DNA of 64,000 nucleotides from Lenzites betulinus (lineage: Eukaryota; Basidiomycota; Agaricomycetes; Polyporales; Polyporaceae): assembly GCA_022264855.1 (NCBI GenBank), contig JABYQU010000011.1, forward strand, positions 682,001 through 746,000, read 5' to 3'. The notes below the pieces were generated by a model. That model worked only from the letters and a program-made list of their open reading frames with translations, was not told where the DNA came from and did no database searches. Positions 32,455-44,743 of the stretch are shown piece by piece (position 1 is the first letter of the stretch; the number at the start of each line of letters is the position of its first letter). The translations under genes and the position numbers were made by a program.

Positions 32455-35400
32455 CTAGACCACGCCCATGTTTGTGAGCACACGGACGGGCCTTCCGCCG
32501 CCAGTGTTGTAAGCCGAGCCGCCAGTAGTGTTGCCGATAGTCGCGCCGTTGACGACGTTGATAAACTCGCCGAGTGCCGCCTGCGCGTGGGACGAGACAG
32601 GCGGAGCCGTAGAGGAAGCTGGGCACCAATGTCAGTATCCTCACCGATCAGCGCAGTTGTAGAACCACTTACGACCGCCACGAGGGGAGTGCGGTGCCGG
32701 CGACGAGGCTCTTCCAGTGCGCCTACCCCGCGAGTGCGACCGCTGCCCCGCGTTTGCCGGGGACGCAGGTCGCCCAATGTGCGAGCCAATTGGGGAAGTC
32801 GCGCCTGGGCCGACGCGGATCGACGCTGTGCCAAAGCGACGGAGCTCGAACAAGAGATCGCCGTCGTCGTTGAATACAGGGCTCGCGAGCGAGTACGGGT
32901 TCGCGAGTGGGTAGCAGTACTGCCAGGAGCCCTCGAACGCGCGGATCTCGGTGACCAGCTCGTCGAGGTCGACTTTCTGGGGGAAGGCCTCGCGTAGCAT
33001 ATCCATCGGGTTGCGGAAGCGCGAGTTGTTCTCGGACATGGTGCCTTTGGTGAAGACGGGGTCGTGCGAGCCCAGCGTGTTCACCTTGATACCGCTGCCG
33101 ATAGTCTGGACGGTGACGTTCGTCGACCAGCTCACAGAAGAGCTCACACTGCAGGTGCAAGCGTCAATGCCAGGGTCCAGAGATAAGCGGGACTGTGTGC
33201 TCACGTTTGAAGCTCGGACTTCCCAGCCTGGAGGGACAGACTGAGCTCGACCTTGCCGCTGATCTTGATATGCAAGGCGCCTTGCTTGACGGCTGTCGGA
33301 AGCTCCACGTAGTTCCGCGTGATACCTGCGAATGCAGCGTTGGACCCGGTCAGATCAGAGAGTGACCGAAGTTTGATAACGAGACGCACAGGAGATGCCC
33401 TGGGTAGAGCTCATCATGTTGCTGTTGCCGCGCAGCTTGTAGCGCCACTCTTCACAGTGCTCCCAGAGGTACTTCAGGCACCCCTCGCCCTCAGATGGCT
33501 GAAGCTCCCACTTCGACGGGCGGTCCTTGCGCTGGTCGTGCTCGGCCCACTTCTTCAGCGTGAGCCCACGGAAGCCCTGCGTAGGGTCGATGAGGACAGG
33601 GATCATCGTCGTTTGTGCGTTGACCCCCGATAGTAAGCCGAGGAGCCGCTCCTCGATGAACACGCGCCGCGCGATACCGATGGTACCGTGTGAGAAGCCG
33701 CGGTTAGCATGCACAATCCAACCCGTCGAAAACTCAAGCTGTGTGGCGGGAAGCGAGCGCGAGCCTGTCGTGCCCAGCACGACGATGATGGGTTCTTGCC
33801 CAGGAGTAACTTGCGTCCAGTTATGGCGAGTGACTTCGACCTTCGAGTAGACGTGGAAGGTGACGTCCGTGAGTGCATAGGAAGGGAGGGATGGGTTGAT
33901 GACGGGGTCCCGCTTCCAGACGGGGATGCTCGTGATGATGTTCAGGCCCTCGCTGCGCAGGGACGGAAAGTATTTCTCGGTGAGGTACCAGATGACGGCT
34001 TGGAGCTTCAGGATGAGCGAGCGGCTGTTGCCCTCGAGGCTCTTCATGTCGCCAAAGTTCGAGTAGTCGTGCACATATTCTACGTCTGCAAGTAACACGT
34101 TATTCAGTGGGTTTGGCGCATTGACTCGGACGAACGTACTCACGCTCCAGGTCCAGATAGATATGCCTCAACTCCCTGCCCACGAGGTTTCCATGCTCCT
34201 TGTAGTACGCAGAGGAGGTGTAGGTAGCAGAGTTAGCACACTCAAGTTCGGCCTGTGAGCACATTTTGATGTCGACTTCGAAGGCAATCCGCCAGTCGCG
34301 GAACTCGTACACTTCGCTCCTGCGCGTAACAGGTCAGAACTGGTTCCTCAAAGTCGAAAGCCTCCACATACTCGTCCCACGGGACCCAGTTCCTGAGCGT
34401 TTTGAGGTTCCCATTAGCGAGATGTACCCACACCAGGGCACGGTTGTTGCTAAGCAGGTGCAGCGAAAACGGCTTGTATGTCGTCGTGAAGTAGTTTTCG
34501 TACGACCAGGTATGGAACGCGGTGTGTGAGGTGGTCGAGAACTGGGAGTTGAGGGAACCTTGGGAAATTGCCGTGACCTGGTCGAATCCGAACATTTTCG
34601 TGCGCTGGATAGTTTCTCGCGAGGAGACCCCGCTCGAATCGCCGAGCTCCAGGCTCCACCAGCTGCCGTCAGAGTCCTCCAGGTCAAAGCGCATCTTACG
34701 GATCGTCTCCCATCGCGTGTCGTGCGAGTAGATGATATGGTAGTGGGCGTTGTAGAGGATTTGCAGGTACTCCTCGGAGAAGAAACTGACGATCAGATCA
34801 TAATAGTCGAGCGATACCTCGTCGTGCTCGTCAAGACCAGGGTAATCAGAGAGTGCATCGTGGTATCGAGCATCTACAAGCGGTCAGTTGTCAGAAGAAC
34901 ATACACGGCAGACTATGTTACAACACTCACTGCTCAGGTCGAACACGATCGTGACAGCGTGGCCTGCGACGTCCTTGTTGTAGATGACATTCACCACGAC
35001 CGCGACCTTCCAGCCTCTGAACTGTCTCACCGGTGTCCTGTCGACATATATGTCAGTACTTCTAAGCAGCGAATAGTAGAGGGTATGTTACTTACGCATC
35101 AAAGTCGTCGTCGGCGAAGAAATTGAGCTCATCAATGTCGAACCAGATCACAACCTCGCGCTCGCATAGAATCTTGACAGTGGGGGCACCAAGCTGCATA
35201 TAGAAATGTTGGGAGCCCTCACTCCTGCTAAACTCGGCAAGACATCGTGGCCGCCAGTCGGTGGTACTGGCCGAGATGGTTCCTTGCGCGAGCATGGCAG
35301 ACTTGAGCCACACGGATGACATGTATGCGTTCATCTGCTCGAACGTGACGCCATTGATGTTATCGAGCCACTCGTAGTAGTCGATCGAGTCGCCGATCAG

Positions 35401-36179
35401 AGAGTAATTTGCTTCCGTCTGCGCGGCGCGTTGGTCGAATTGAGGGAGCGAGAAGAGGACGTGGTTCCCAGCGCTATGAATGAGCTCTAGATACTGGGTC
35501 AGGTAGCGGAGCAGGACGTCGCGACCAGAGAGCGGCTCGGGGTCGATCGAGCATAGGGTAGCCTCTGTCGATGTCAAACGTCAGAAGGGGAGGAACAACG
35601 AGTCAAATGCAAGTAGCCTACTGTCGAGGTCGAGGATGACAAGCTCAATAGCACTTCCATAGTCACCAATCTTCTGATCATTACCAACAATCCTGCGGGT
35701 TCTGAAGTTCACCCGGTAGGTCACGGTCAAGCCTGCCTCGAAGTTGACGAGTTGTCTGCGGGATTCCCTCAGTGCTGCGATGGTTTGCAGGACGACCAAT
35801 GTACCTTTGAGTAGAACGAGAGCTCTCCAATACGATATGACCTTTGTTGAAGGTAAGGTTCAACAGCACGTCGTGGCTGCATAAAAACTTGAGCGAGGGC
35901 GCATCAAATGACGCGTAGAAGAGGGAGTCTGTCTCCGAAGGGATTTGAGTCGTGACCGAGGGGCGTTGGATGGCAAACTCGGCCAAGGCATAAAAGTGCT
36001 CTACGACGCAGACCCTGGTCAGCGTACAATACGACCGCGTGGAGTGGCCTCTCACTGTTTTCTTCCTTCCGAGAATTGGCGTGGTCCAAAAGACACAGTT
36101 CCGCATTCTGATGCAGCACGGCGAGTTGTGCGTTCAGGTAGCGGACGGCATGAGGAGCACTGTTTTCGTCGTTGCACAT
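32455..36179 (-). CDS. Uncharacterised repetitive family protein, single-unit paralogue
   Basis: Eleven exons, roughly 1,000 residues, from MCNDENSAPHAVRYLNAQLA (36179) to LTNMGVV (TAG 32455-32457). Large and small exons alternate. Large exons carry HFYALAEFAIQRPSVTTQIP, NGVTFEQMNAYMSSVWLKSA, MFGFDQVTAISQGSLNSQF and SRSLILKLQAVIWYLTEKYF. The short ones, mostly with one conserved Trp, are LVNFEAGLTVTYRVNFRTRR...LDLD, RQFRGWKVAVVVNVIYN...FDLS, YEFRDWRIAFEVDIKM...YLDLE and ALHIKISGKVELSLSLQ. Exon 10 has VSWSTNVTVQTIGSG and NDDGDLLFELRR. The last exon is Ala/Gly/Asn-rich (LGEFINVVNGATIGNTTGG). No signal peptide or membrane span. The final junction uses GTAAGT at about 32673 and skips an in-frame stop. 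The core is very similar at DNA level to 20.2-22.6 kb. Function unknown. Confidence 0.75.
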
Positions 36180-36270
36180 GGTGTGTGTGGATGTGAGCGG
36201 TGGGTATGCGATGAGAGCAATGCGAGTTGGGAGGGAGTGGTCTCCTGGATTTAGCGGAGGCCCCGGGGCA

Positions 36271-36280
36271 GTATTTATAC
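36271..36280 (-). promoter_or_regulatory. TATA-like element of the single-unit paralogue
   Basis: Minus strand reads GTATAAATAC about 92 nt upstream of the ATG at 36179, at a normal fungal TATA distance. A related box precedes the paralogue at 22993. Confidence 0.45.
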
Positions 36281-37457
36281 GTCCTGGCTGCGTCGACAAC
36301 GAACTGATAGTTATTCCAGCGTTTACACTGCCGACATTCGGATGAGTACTGTAGAATTACCGGCCACAATCTGAGGCTCAAGCTCCCGACGAGCGGAAAT
36401 TAGTACGGCAGGGTGGACGGAATTGCCCGGCCCTCTTCAAATTCTGCAAACTCAGTGCTTGCGGAGTGAGTACAATATTCATCAGGAAGGTGAAAAGTAC
36501 TTGCCAAGTATGTTCTCCGTGCCATCGCTCCGAGGAAATCGTGAATGTGGTGGCGGCGCTTAACACTATCGATGGAAGGGCCCTGTCCGATACAGATATC
36601 TTTGAATCTGGAAGGCATGAGTTCTGTGTGAGTTCGGACGTTCCCCGACAATGGACGGTAGAACGTACCTGTACAGTATTTGCCCAATGCAACGAGTTCG
36701 TGGCCTCCGTAGGCTGTGTAATGATTGGTCCACGAACACAGCGAGGGTGGCGCATGACAGCAAGGAAACAACGTGGTGGACCGGGTTTGCTTCGTATTGG
36801 CGCAGCATGGTCGAGTATAGGTTAGTGGGTGTACTATTATATGCGTGCTGGGAAGCCAATGGATGATACGGACACTGCTCTGGAGCGCCGGCGTGGCTTC
36901 GGGCAAGATCACACTGCGGATCACTGCACAACAGCATACGAGACTGATAAAGAGACGCTGGATCGAATTGAATTTTGAGGGGCAATGTAGCCGGTGTCAG
37001 TATGAGCAATGGTATGGAGGCAGATGATGCGCCCCGTGGTGGACCGTGCCCTAAGACGATTACGACATCCGCGGATATCGATTGCCCTATGGTCAATGTG
37101 TCAAACTAGTTATCCAAGGCCCTGACCGGTGACCAGTTCAAGCAAAGATAGAGAATGCAGCATCACGAAGGATAAGTCTGGATCTGCAAGTAACAATGTC
37201 GAAGGCTGAGTGTGGAGAGCTCGAGGCTTGGACAACTTGAAGTTGGAGCCACTAGCTAGTGTTCGACTTACATGATTACCATATTGGTTAAGCATGACGT
37301 AAGCCTCCGTCTCACATACGAATCTTTAAACTTACCGAGCGTTTGTATTGTAGCGGTGACTCTACCAAACGGCACCGCACACCAGAGTCAGTTCGAAGTA
37401 CTATTCGCGTTTTATCCTCCTAGGCCACCCTAACTAACTGCACGGCCTCACCGAAAC
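36281..37457. other. Intergenic with a possible unrecognised minus-strand exon pair
   Basis: About 1.2 kb. On the minus strand near 36510-36720 two coding-like pieces occur: TAYGGHELVALGKYC before a GTACGT donor, and DICIGQGPSIDSVKRRHHIH followed by DFLGAMARRTYL. They could be exons of a small gene or of a remnant. No family was recognised and no start or stop could be fixed. The right end is the presumed promoter of EFL1. Confidence 0.3.
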
Positions 37458-40400
37458 ATGGCTGCGGCAGAAGCCATCGATGTACGGAATGTCACCACCA
37501 TTGGCCATGTTGACCACGGCAAAACCACCATGATGGACGCACTCCTAGCGGCTAACAATATCATATCCTCGCGAATGGCTGGCAAGATCAGATATCTCGA
37601 TAGCCGCGAGGATGAACAGGAGCGGGGAATTACCATGGAGAGCAGTGCGGTATCTCTTCGCTTCAAAGTCGTGGAAAGGACTCCTGAAGGAGGTATGTTT
37701 GCTGCACTTCTCCCTCAGTGGCCCGCGATTGAAAAATGATAGATCCACGCCCAAAGACCTATGTGGTGAACATGATAGACACCCCTGGTCATGTGGACTT
37801 CTCCAGTGAAGTGTCGACCGCCTCACGGCTTTGTGACGGGGCCTTAGTTCTTGTCGACGTAGTCGAGGGCGTTTGCACTCAGGTATGTCCACTTTCATCT
37901 AGGATGGCGTTCCTCTAACCTACCCCAGCGCGCAGACAATTACAGTTTTGCGTCAAGCATGGCAGGATCGTCTCCGCCCTATTCTAGTCATCAACAAATT
38001 CGACCGGCTCATTACCGAGCTCAGGCTGTCTCCGATCGAGGCCTACCACCACCTCGCGCAGCTGATCGAACAAGTCAATGCGGTCATGGGAGGTTTCTTT
38101 GCGAGCGAGCGTATGGAAGACGATCTTCGGTGGAGAGAGGAGCGCGAAAAGCGCCTCGCCGCGAAGAAGGAATCACATGCGGAGGAAGTAGACGCGACTG
38201 TCAACGAAGAGGACGAGTACCAGGAGAAAGATGACGAGGACATCTACTTCGCGCCCGAGCGCGGCAACGTCGTTTTTGCATCCGCCGTTGACGGCTGGGG
38301 GTTCCGGATAGGAAAGTTTGCGCACTTGTATGCGGTGAAACTCGGCATCAAAGAAGCAAACCTACGGACAGTGCTGTGGGGGGACTTCTACCTGGACCCC
38401 AAGACGAAACGAGTGATCAGCCACAAACACCTCCGCGGCCGCTCCCTGAAGCCGCTCTTCGTGCAGTTCGTTTTGGATAACATCTGGGCCGTATACGATG
38501 CTGTAGTAACCAACCCGTATGTTCAAATATATCTCGTGGTGGGCATCCGCTGAGCGCGGTTGCTCTGCTCTAGGAATCCCAATAAGGTGACCAAGATTAT
38601 ATCGATGCTAGGGCTCAAGGTCCCGGAACGCGAGCAGAGATCGAAGGACACTCGACAATTACTCTCCCTCCTCTTCTCTCAGTGGCTTCCGTTGTCAACA
38701 TGCGTCATTCAGACAATCGTTGACATTGTTCCGCCGCCCTCCGCCGCCCAGCGCATTCGCATCCCGAAGATGCTCTACCCCGATATCCACGAGACCACAA
38801 TGGAGGCCCAGAACAAACTCGAAGAGGACCTGTATTCGTGCAACGATGCGTCGGACGCGTCGGTCGTCGCTCTCGTCAGCAAGATGTTTGCCGTACCCAC
38901 GAAAGAGCTTCCAGGAAAGAAGAAGAAATCACTCACATCGGAGGAGATGCGCAGCCGTGCAAAGGCCGCACGAGAAGCACGAGCGGCTGCACAGGCTGTC
39001 GAGGTCGCTCCTTCCGAGGCGTCTTCGAAGCCTCTCGAAGACTCCTTGCGGGATATAGGACTCGATGACAAAACAGAAGCACCCGCAAATGTTGCAGAAG
39101 AAGACGAGGAGACGCTGCTGGGCTTCGCACGCATATACTCGGGCACGATACGCACAGGGGCGACCATCCTCTGCGTGCTTCCAAAATACAACGTTGCACT
39201 AGGCCCTACACATCCACGTAATGCCCAGCACATCGTGGCAACGCGCGTCGAGGAACTGTACACGATGATGGGGCGCGAGCTCGTCACCGTGGAGAGCGTT
39301 CGTGCCGGGAACGTCTTCGCTATACGTGGGTTGGAAGGCAAAGTGTGGCGGAGTGCCACGATATGTGCCCCCGCTGCGCGTGGCGTGGACGTCAGTGCGA
39401 ACGGCGCACCCGACCTCGAGGGTGCAAGGGAGTGCTTGGTCAACATGGCCGGGGTTATTCGCTACGTGCGTAACCGCTCATTTCAGCTTGAATCCTAATC
39501 TGATAGATACACCAACAGGCTGCGCCTATCGTGCGCGTCGCACTAGAGCCCGAACATCCGGCGGACATGCCCAAGCTCATCCGCGGGCTAAAGCTGCTGA
39601 GCCAATCAGATCCGTGTGTCGAGACGTTTCAGCAAAAGACCGGGGAGCACGTCATCCTCACTGCGGGCGAGTTGCACGGAGAGGTGCGTAAGCCAATGTG
39701 CCTGCAGGCAACGGTGCTTATTATCGTCTCAGAGGTGTATCAGGGACCTCAAGGAGCGTTTCGCAAAAATCGAGATCCACGCCTCCGAGCCGATCGTGCC
39801 GTTCAGGGAAACTGCTGTCAAGGGCATTGGTATGTGCCATATGCACGGCGACGCGCATCCTGTCTGATGTGGCACATAGATATGCCACCTCCGAAGACTC
39901 CCAACGCTAAGCGGGGCACGATGCACGGTGCAGTGGCGCATGACCTCCTGAAGTTCACTATCCGGGCGTCGCCGCTGCCCCCAGCCATCCACCAGTTCCT
40001 CCTCGACAATCTCGCTATCTTGCGCCGGATGCAGCAAGAGCGCAAGGCCGGGGAGGAGGAGCGCGCGCGTGAGGAGGAAGACGCACAAGATGACGATAGC
40101 TACGATGTCCAAGGCGACTTCATCAAGAAGCCTACAATCAAGGCCGAAGACTTTTGGCCCGAGCTGGAAGCGCGGTTCAAAAAGGCGGGTGGCGAGTGGG
40201 CAGACGTCGCAGACAAGGTGTGGGCGTTCGGCCCGCAGAGGATGGGCTCGTGCATTCTCATCGATGCGCGCGCGAGAAAACCAAACTCGTCAGTGACACC
40301 CTCCATTGCACCCAGCCGTGCGCTGATGCATCTTCCGAAGTCTCCAGCAGCGTTTTGCACAACTGAAAGCGGGAGAGGCCTTCAAAGAGCAAGACTCCAT

Positions 40401-41319
40401 CACCGGCATATTCGACAACCACCTCGAGACCGGGTTTCAGCTCGCGACATTCCAGGGTCCCCTGTGCGGGGAACCTATGGAGGGCATAGCATACTTTGTG
40501 GAAGATGTCACGCTAGACCGTGCGGGGATTGAGGAAGAGCAAGGTACAGCCACCCATGCGATCGCGATACCAAAAGCTGATCCGCTATCGATACTGCAGC
40601 CAGCAACCGGACGGCACATCTGACGGGGTCGTTCATCTCCGCCGTGCGGGACGCCTGCCGGAACGGCCTGCTTGACTGGTCTCCGCGGCTCATGCTCGCG
40701 ATGTACACGTGTGATATCCAGGCGTCAAGTGCGCAGCATCCCTCCTCGTTTTCTGCTCGTGGCTGAATGGAGCTGACTGGCTGTACCGCGTTTTTGCCTG
40801 CAGCGGACGTGCTGGGGAAGGTTTACGGCGTCGTCGCAAAGCGGCGCGGCCGGATCGTGGCCGAGGAGATGAAGGAGGGTACGGAGTTCTTCACCGTACG
40901 CTCAAAGCTACCGGTTGTGGAGAGTTTCGGATTTGCGGACGGTGCGTTCTCCACGGACTTTGACTTCGCGAGCGTGTCATGCGCCCCCAGTTCTGACATT
41001 GCGGGTTAGACATACGCAAGCGCACTTCAGGCGCAGCAAGTCCGCAGCTCATATTCAGCGGGTAAGATATCTTCCATTCCACCTGCTTAGTGCACGCCAT
41101 TCCTGGGCCATGCTAACGCTAGGCCTTAGGTACGAGATGCTCGACCTGGACCCATTCTGGGTGCCCACAACCGAGGAAGAGCTTGAAGATCTCGGTGAGA
41201 AGGCGGACCGCGTGAATATTGCGAAGGCGTACATGGACCGTGTGCGCGAGCGCAAGGGCCTCTTTGTGGACCGGAAGATCGTGGAGTTTGCAGAGAAGCA
41301 ACGCACTCTGAAGCGGTAG
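37458..41319 (+). CDS. EFL1: Elongation factor-like GTPase Efl1/Ria1
   Basis: Cytosolic EF-2-like GTPase that, with Sdo1/SBDS, releases Tif6/eIF6 from nascent 60S subunits. Exons 37458-37692, 37743-37882, 37936-38516, 38574-39465, 39519-39683 and several further ones to 41319. G-domain motifs: G1 [11 protein letters not shown], switch [14 protein letters not shown]3 [15 protein letters not shown]4 INKFDR. An Efl1-type acidic insertion follows ([20 protein letters not shown]), then [19 protein letters not shown]. Domain II includes [20 protein letters not shown]. Domains III-IV include [20 protein letters not shown] and [20 protein letters not shown]. The C-terminal EF-G-like V domain carries [20 protein letters not shown]. 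The final [17 protein letters not shown] and the ending EKQRTLKR fit the family. Longer than EF-2, as expected. Confidence 0.93.
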
Positions 41320-41594
41320 ATGCCGTTGCGTTTCGGGAGAAGTAGAAGTGTAGAGGAGTGTATGAAGTAGGCGACGTATCGATAAAGGATCAACGCCGTG
41401 TGTACATGTCAGCATTGCGACATTGACAGACGTACTGTATAGCGAGAAATGCATAGCAAAGCCTATCGCAGAAATAACCCAAGAAGGACATCCAAGCGCA
41501 GTAGAAGTACAGCGTACGAACTTGAAGCGCATCGTGATCCGAAGCGTCCGTGACATATACGAAAGACTGCCCTTCACAACCAAAGCGAATCTCA

Positions 41595-44310
41595 TCACGC
41601 CGGCGATTCATTCGCTCGCTGGGAAGGCGACTCGGCATGATACTTCTCCATTGCCTCCTGGGCCTTCTTCTCCCTCCACTCGCAGCCTTCCCGATACTCG
41701 CACGTACTGCACAAGCCCCATTAGTACACTTTAAGACACATGCTGTGGCCGGCAGGGTGCTTACATGCATCGCCGTGTGAACTCCACGCTCACCCCCTCG
41801 GGCTTCCTCTGGCCGTGCCACCACGAGAGGATGCGTGAAAGATAATCGTCAAGGGCCACATTGTCCGCTATGAACTCCTTCGAACCGAGGATCCGAGCCT
41901 CGACGTTGAGCTCGGCCACGGTCATCTTCTCATCCACTTCCACGAGGTCCGAGCCCGACCGTGCGGGTGAGCTGGGGGCAGTCTTCTCGCCTTCGTCTGG
42001 CGCGCCTATGTCGACCGATGTTGCCGGAACATCCCTCGTGGGACCGTCTATGTCAACCATGATGATAGGTGGGTCCACAACCAGAGATGGTGCGGCATCT
42101 GCGACAGCATGTTGGGCAGCAGGGGACTCTTTGAGGTGCGATAAGAGTGAATCCTGCTGGGCCCATGCAAGCTGCGGGTCTTGCTCGAGCACATGCGGCA
42201 CGCCCAGTACATCAGTAGTACCGTCCGAGAGGCAGGCCTCCCCTTCCAGCGTCGTCGACTCCTGCGCCTCAGATATTGGTACGCCGAAAGGATTCGTGAC
42301 AACGCCCAGGTCCCCGTCCGCCGAACGCCCCGAAACCAGGGAGTCCTTCAGGCTCTCAAAGATCGCGCGCGTCAAGTCTGGGTCCGGGTCGACACCTTCG
42401 CCCTGCACGTCGCTCACGCTTGCCTGCACCGCCGCAGCGAGAGCCTGTGCCTCCTGCGCCGAGATGTCCGTGGGAGGCCCTTTACGTCTCTTACCGGAGC
42501 GCTTTCGTGTCGGCTGTAGGCGGTAAACGAGGGTGAGCGTAGTGTCGACTGCGGATACGTTGAGCGCTTGCACGGCGTGCATCCACGCAGTGACGAGGTC
42601 ATCGAGGCAGCTAAGGCTCGACGAAGACATGTGCGCGTTGCTTGCTGCATGGATCGACGTGCTATCGGGATGGGTTTCTGCAGACGGCGGCGACCCAAGA
42701 CCAGATTGTGCGAGGAAGCCATCTGAAAAGCGGCGCGCCGGATTTACGCGGACGCGCTGCCAGAGCGCAGCAAAATCAAGGGGAGCTGGTGCACAGATGC
42801 TGGGCGCGGCGGGGGCCAGGAGGTTGCTCAGGAGGCGATGGTAGAGCATAAGTTGAAGACGCGACGCGAATGCGTCCTCGTCCGTTGGCAGCGATGGACG
42901 TGTGCGTGTCTTGGTATCCGATAAATGTAGGGAATACTTCGGACCCTCAACTTGCACAGGTGTAGGTTCAATGGGAGTGCGCGGACGCGGCCCCGGAGAG
43001 AAGAAGGCGGTGATTTGAGGTTGCTCACTGGGCGAGTCGTGTTTATGCTTCTTGGATGTTGATTTGGAGGGTGTAGAGGGTGCAACGCGTTTGTTAGGGA
43101 TACTTGTTCCAGCCTTTCCGCCACTGCCAATATCTTGCTCGCTCTCAGGCCAATTCGTGGAATCTAGCGGTCTGCGGGCGATCTCGTCCTTCGAAGCAGA
43201 TTAGTATAGCGTTGATGGGCAAAGTAGGCGTATTCACTATGATGCCAGTTACCACTTGGTCTTGCACTACGCCAAAGACGGGCATTTCCCTCTGTAAAGC
43301 CAAAGTGTCGGAAGCTGTGATGATTGCGCGTGGCCGGGCACTCACGCAGTAGCCGACTTCTGTCAATATTTGCAGCGACGCGAGCATGTTGATTAATCTT
43401 CACCGTGCACTAGAAGTTAATCCATGTCGTCAGGATATAGAGCGATTGAAGCACCTTAGACCCCATCTCTCCTCCGGAGTTGTTATTTCTACAGCTACGG
43501 TTTCGGGCTGCACTTCGCGTTCCAGAACTTTGTGAATAGACTAAGTCAGAATGTCAGGGCTGGATTACGATCCGGGCTCTCAACCGCACTACCAACCTTC
43601 CCGCGTGTGACGGTGCGGTCGTTCTGGGCGGCAACATCTTGCACGACGGCTATTGTCTTGCCTTCGGCAGTGAGAAACGAAGTAGGACGGTCTTCTAGTT
43701 TCTTGTACCGCTTTTGGCGTAGACCATAATCAAACTGAACTTCACACCTGGGCCGAAATCATGAACGAAGGAGACTTGTGGCCAAGATGAGAAGGACGGA
43801 CCACGAGGGACCGACCAGGTCTGTCACAGAAAGTACACCTTTCCAGCTTCGGAATTGCTGAAAGGGTGTACGTCGACTCGAACCCTTGACACGGGGGCGA
43901 GGGTTAGCGTTAGGAGCCCCCTCGAAGCCAATTTCAACACGAGGACCTCCATTCCAACTAGTTCTTCTGTTGCTGCCCCTACTGCCAGCGTCGTTTCCAC
44001 TTCCCTCTGTATGAGGTTGAGCCGGCGTGGAGTGAACGGGATCATTGGGTGTGCTTGGTATGTCGGGCGTGTGCGCGAGAACCAGCGCGTCGATGTGTGC
44101 AAAGTCATCCGCTGTGAACTCGGAGAAGTCATACAAGTCGAACTCGTCGGGCGTGAACGACTCTACTTGAGACTCTTGACTAAATGGGGGTGCTGGCGTT
44201 GGTGTAGCTTCTCGGAGTGCATATGCAGCAATGGCTGCGGCTTCAATATCTACCAAGTCTTGGTGGTCGATAGGAGAGTAGAACGCGTCGTATTCATCGG
44301 TGGTAGACAT
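41595..44310 (-). CDS. EXO5: Exonuclease V (Exo5/Dem1), Fe-S nuclease
   Basis: Single-strand DNA exonuclease of the Exo5/Dem1 family, a PD-(D/E)XK nuclease with a 4Fe-4S cluster, acting in mitochondrial and/or nuclear DNA repair. The acidic N-terminal part starts MSTTDEYDAFYSPIDHQDLV. The family entry motif after splicing is VLSVTDLVGPSWCEVQFDYG then LRQKRYKKLEDRPTSFLTAE, containing the first cluster Cys. VHKVLEREVQPETVAVEITT follows, and MLASLQILTEVGYC continues toward the nuclease core. The last exon, CEYREGCEWREKKAQEAMEK, supplies the C-terminal cluster cysteines. Between IARRPLDSTNWPESEQDIGS and the C-terminus lies a long Ser/Pro/Asp-rich insertion (IDGPTRDVPATSVDIGAPDE and others), making it longer than the yeast protein. 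No clear mitochondrial presequence was seen. Confidence 0.88.
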
Positions 44311-44743
44311 CTATCGCGTGGTAAGTGAGCGATCTTGTTGTTGCAAACGCGCACAAACGCACTCTCTGTACTCTACAGGAGTAGCTGGTAGGTGTAAGAG
44401 GGGGTCATGGCCCAAGGGCGGAAGGGGCGGAAGAGTGTAGGGGAATGAATGCGTTGAACGTTCAAAGGTTTAACCTCCGATGCTTGAGAGTTCAATAATA
44501 GCAGTGTCCGGGGGTCTTGGTAGTATTTGTAAGTTATGCGGCTTGAGTTTGATAGGATATCGAAAAGATTTATTAGCTCTCAGCTACCGAGTCATTTATC
44601 ATTACTTAATTACGATACCCTACTAATGTCGCATCGCACATCCTTAGCGGCAACCACCATCCGTCCTCCCTGTCCACTTCCCCCTCGTTTTGCCCCTACC
44701 CCTTGACACGGGCTGCTAGTCGCATGCGACGCAGGCGGCCAAC
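44311..44743. other. Divergent promoter region between EXO5 and the RasGEF gene
   Basis: About 430 bp between two divergently transcribed start codons, so it should hold both promoters. It contains CT-rich stretches near 44650-44700 in front of the plus-strand gene. No TATA box was seen. Confidence 0.45.
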
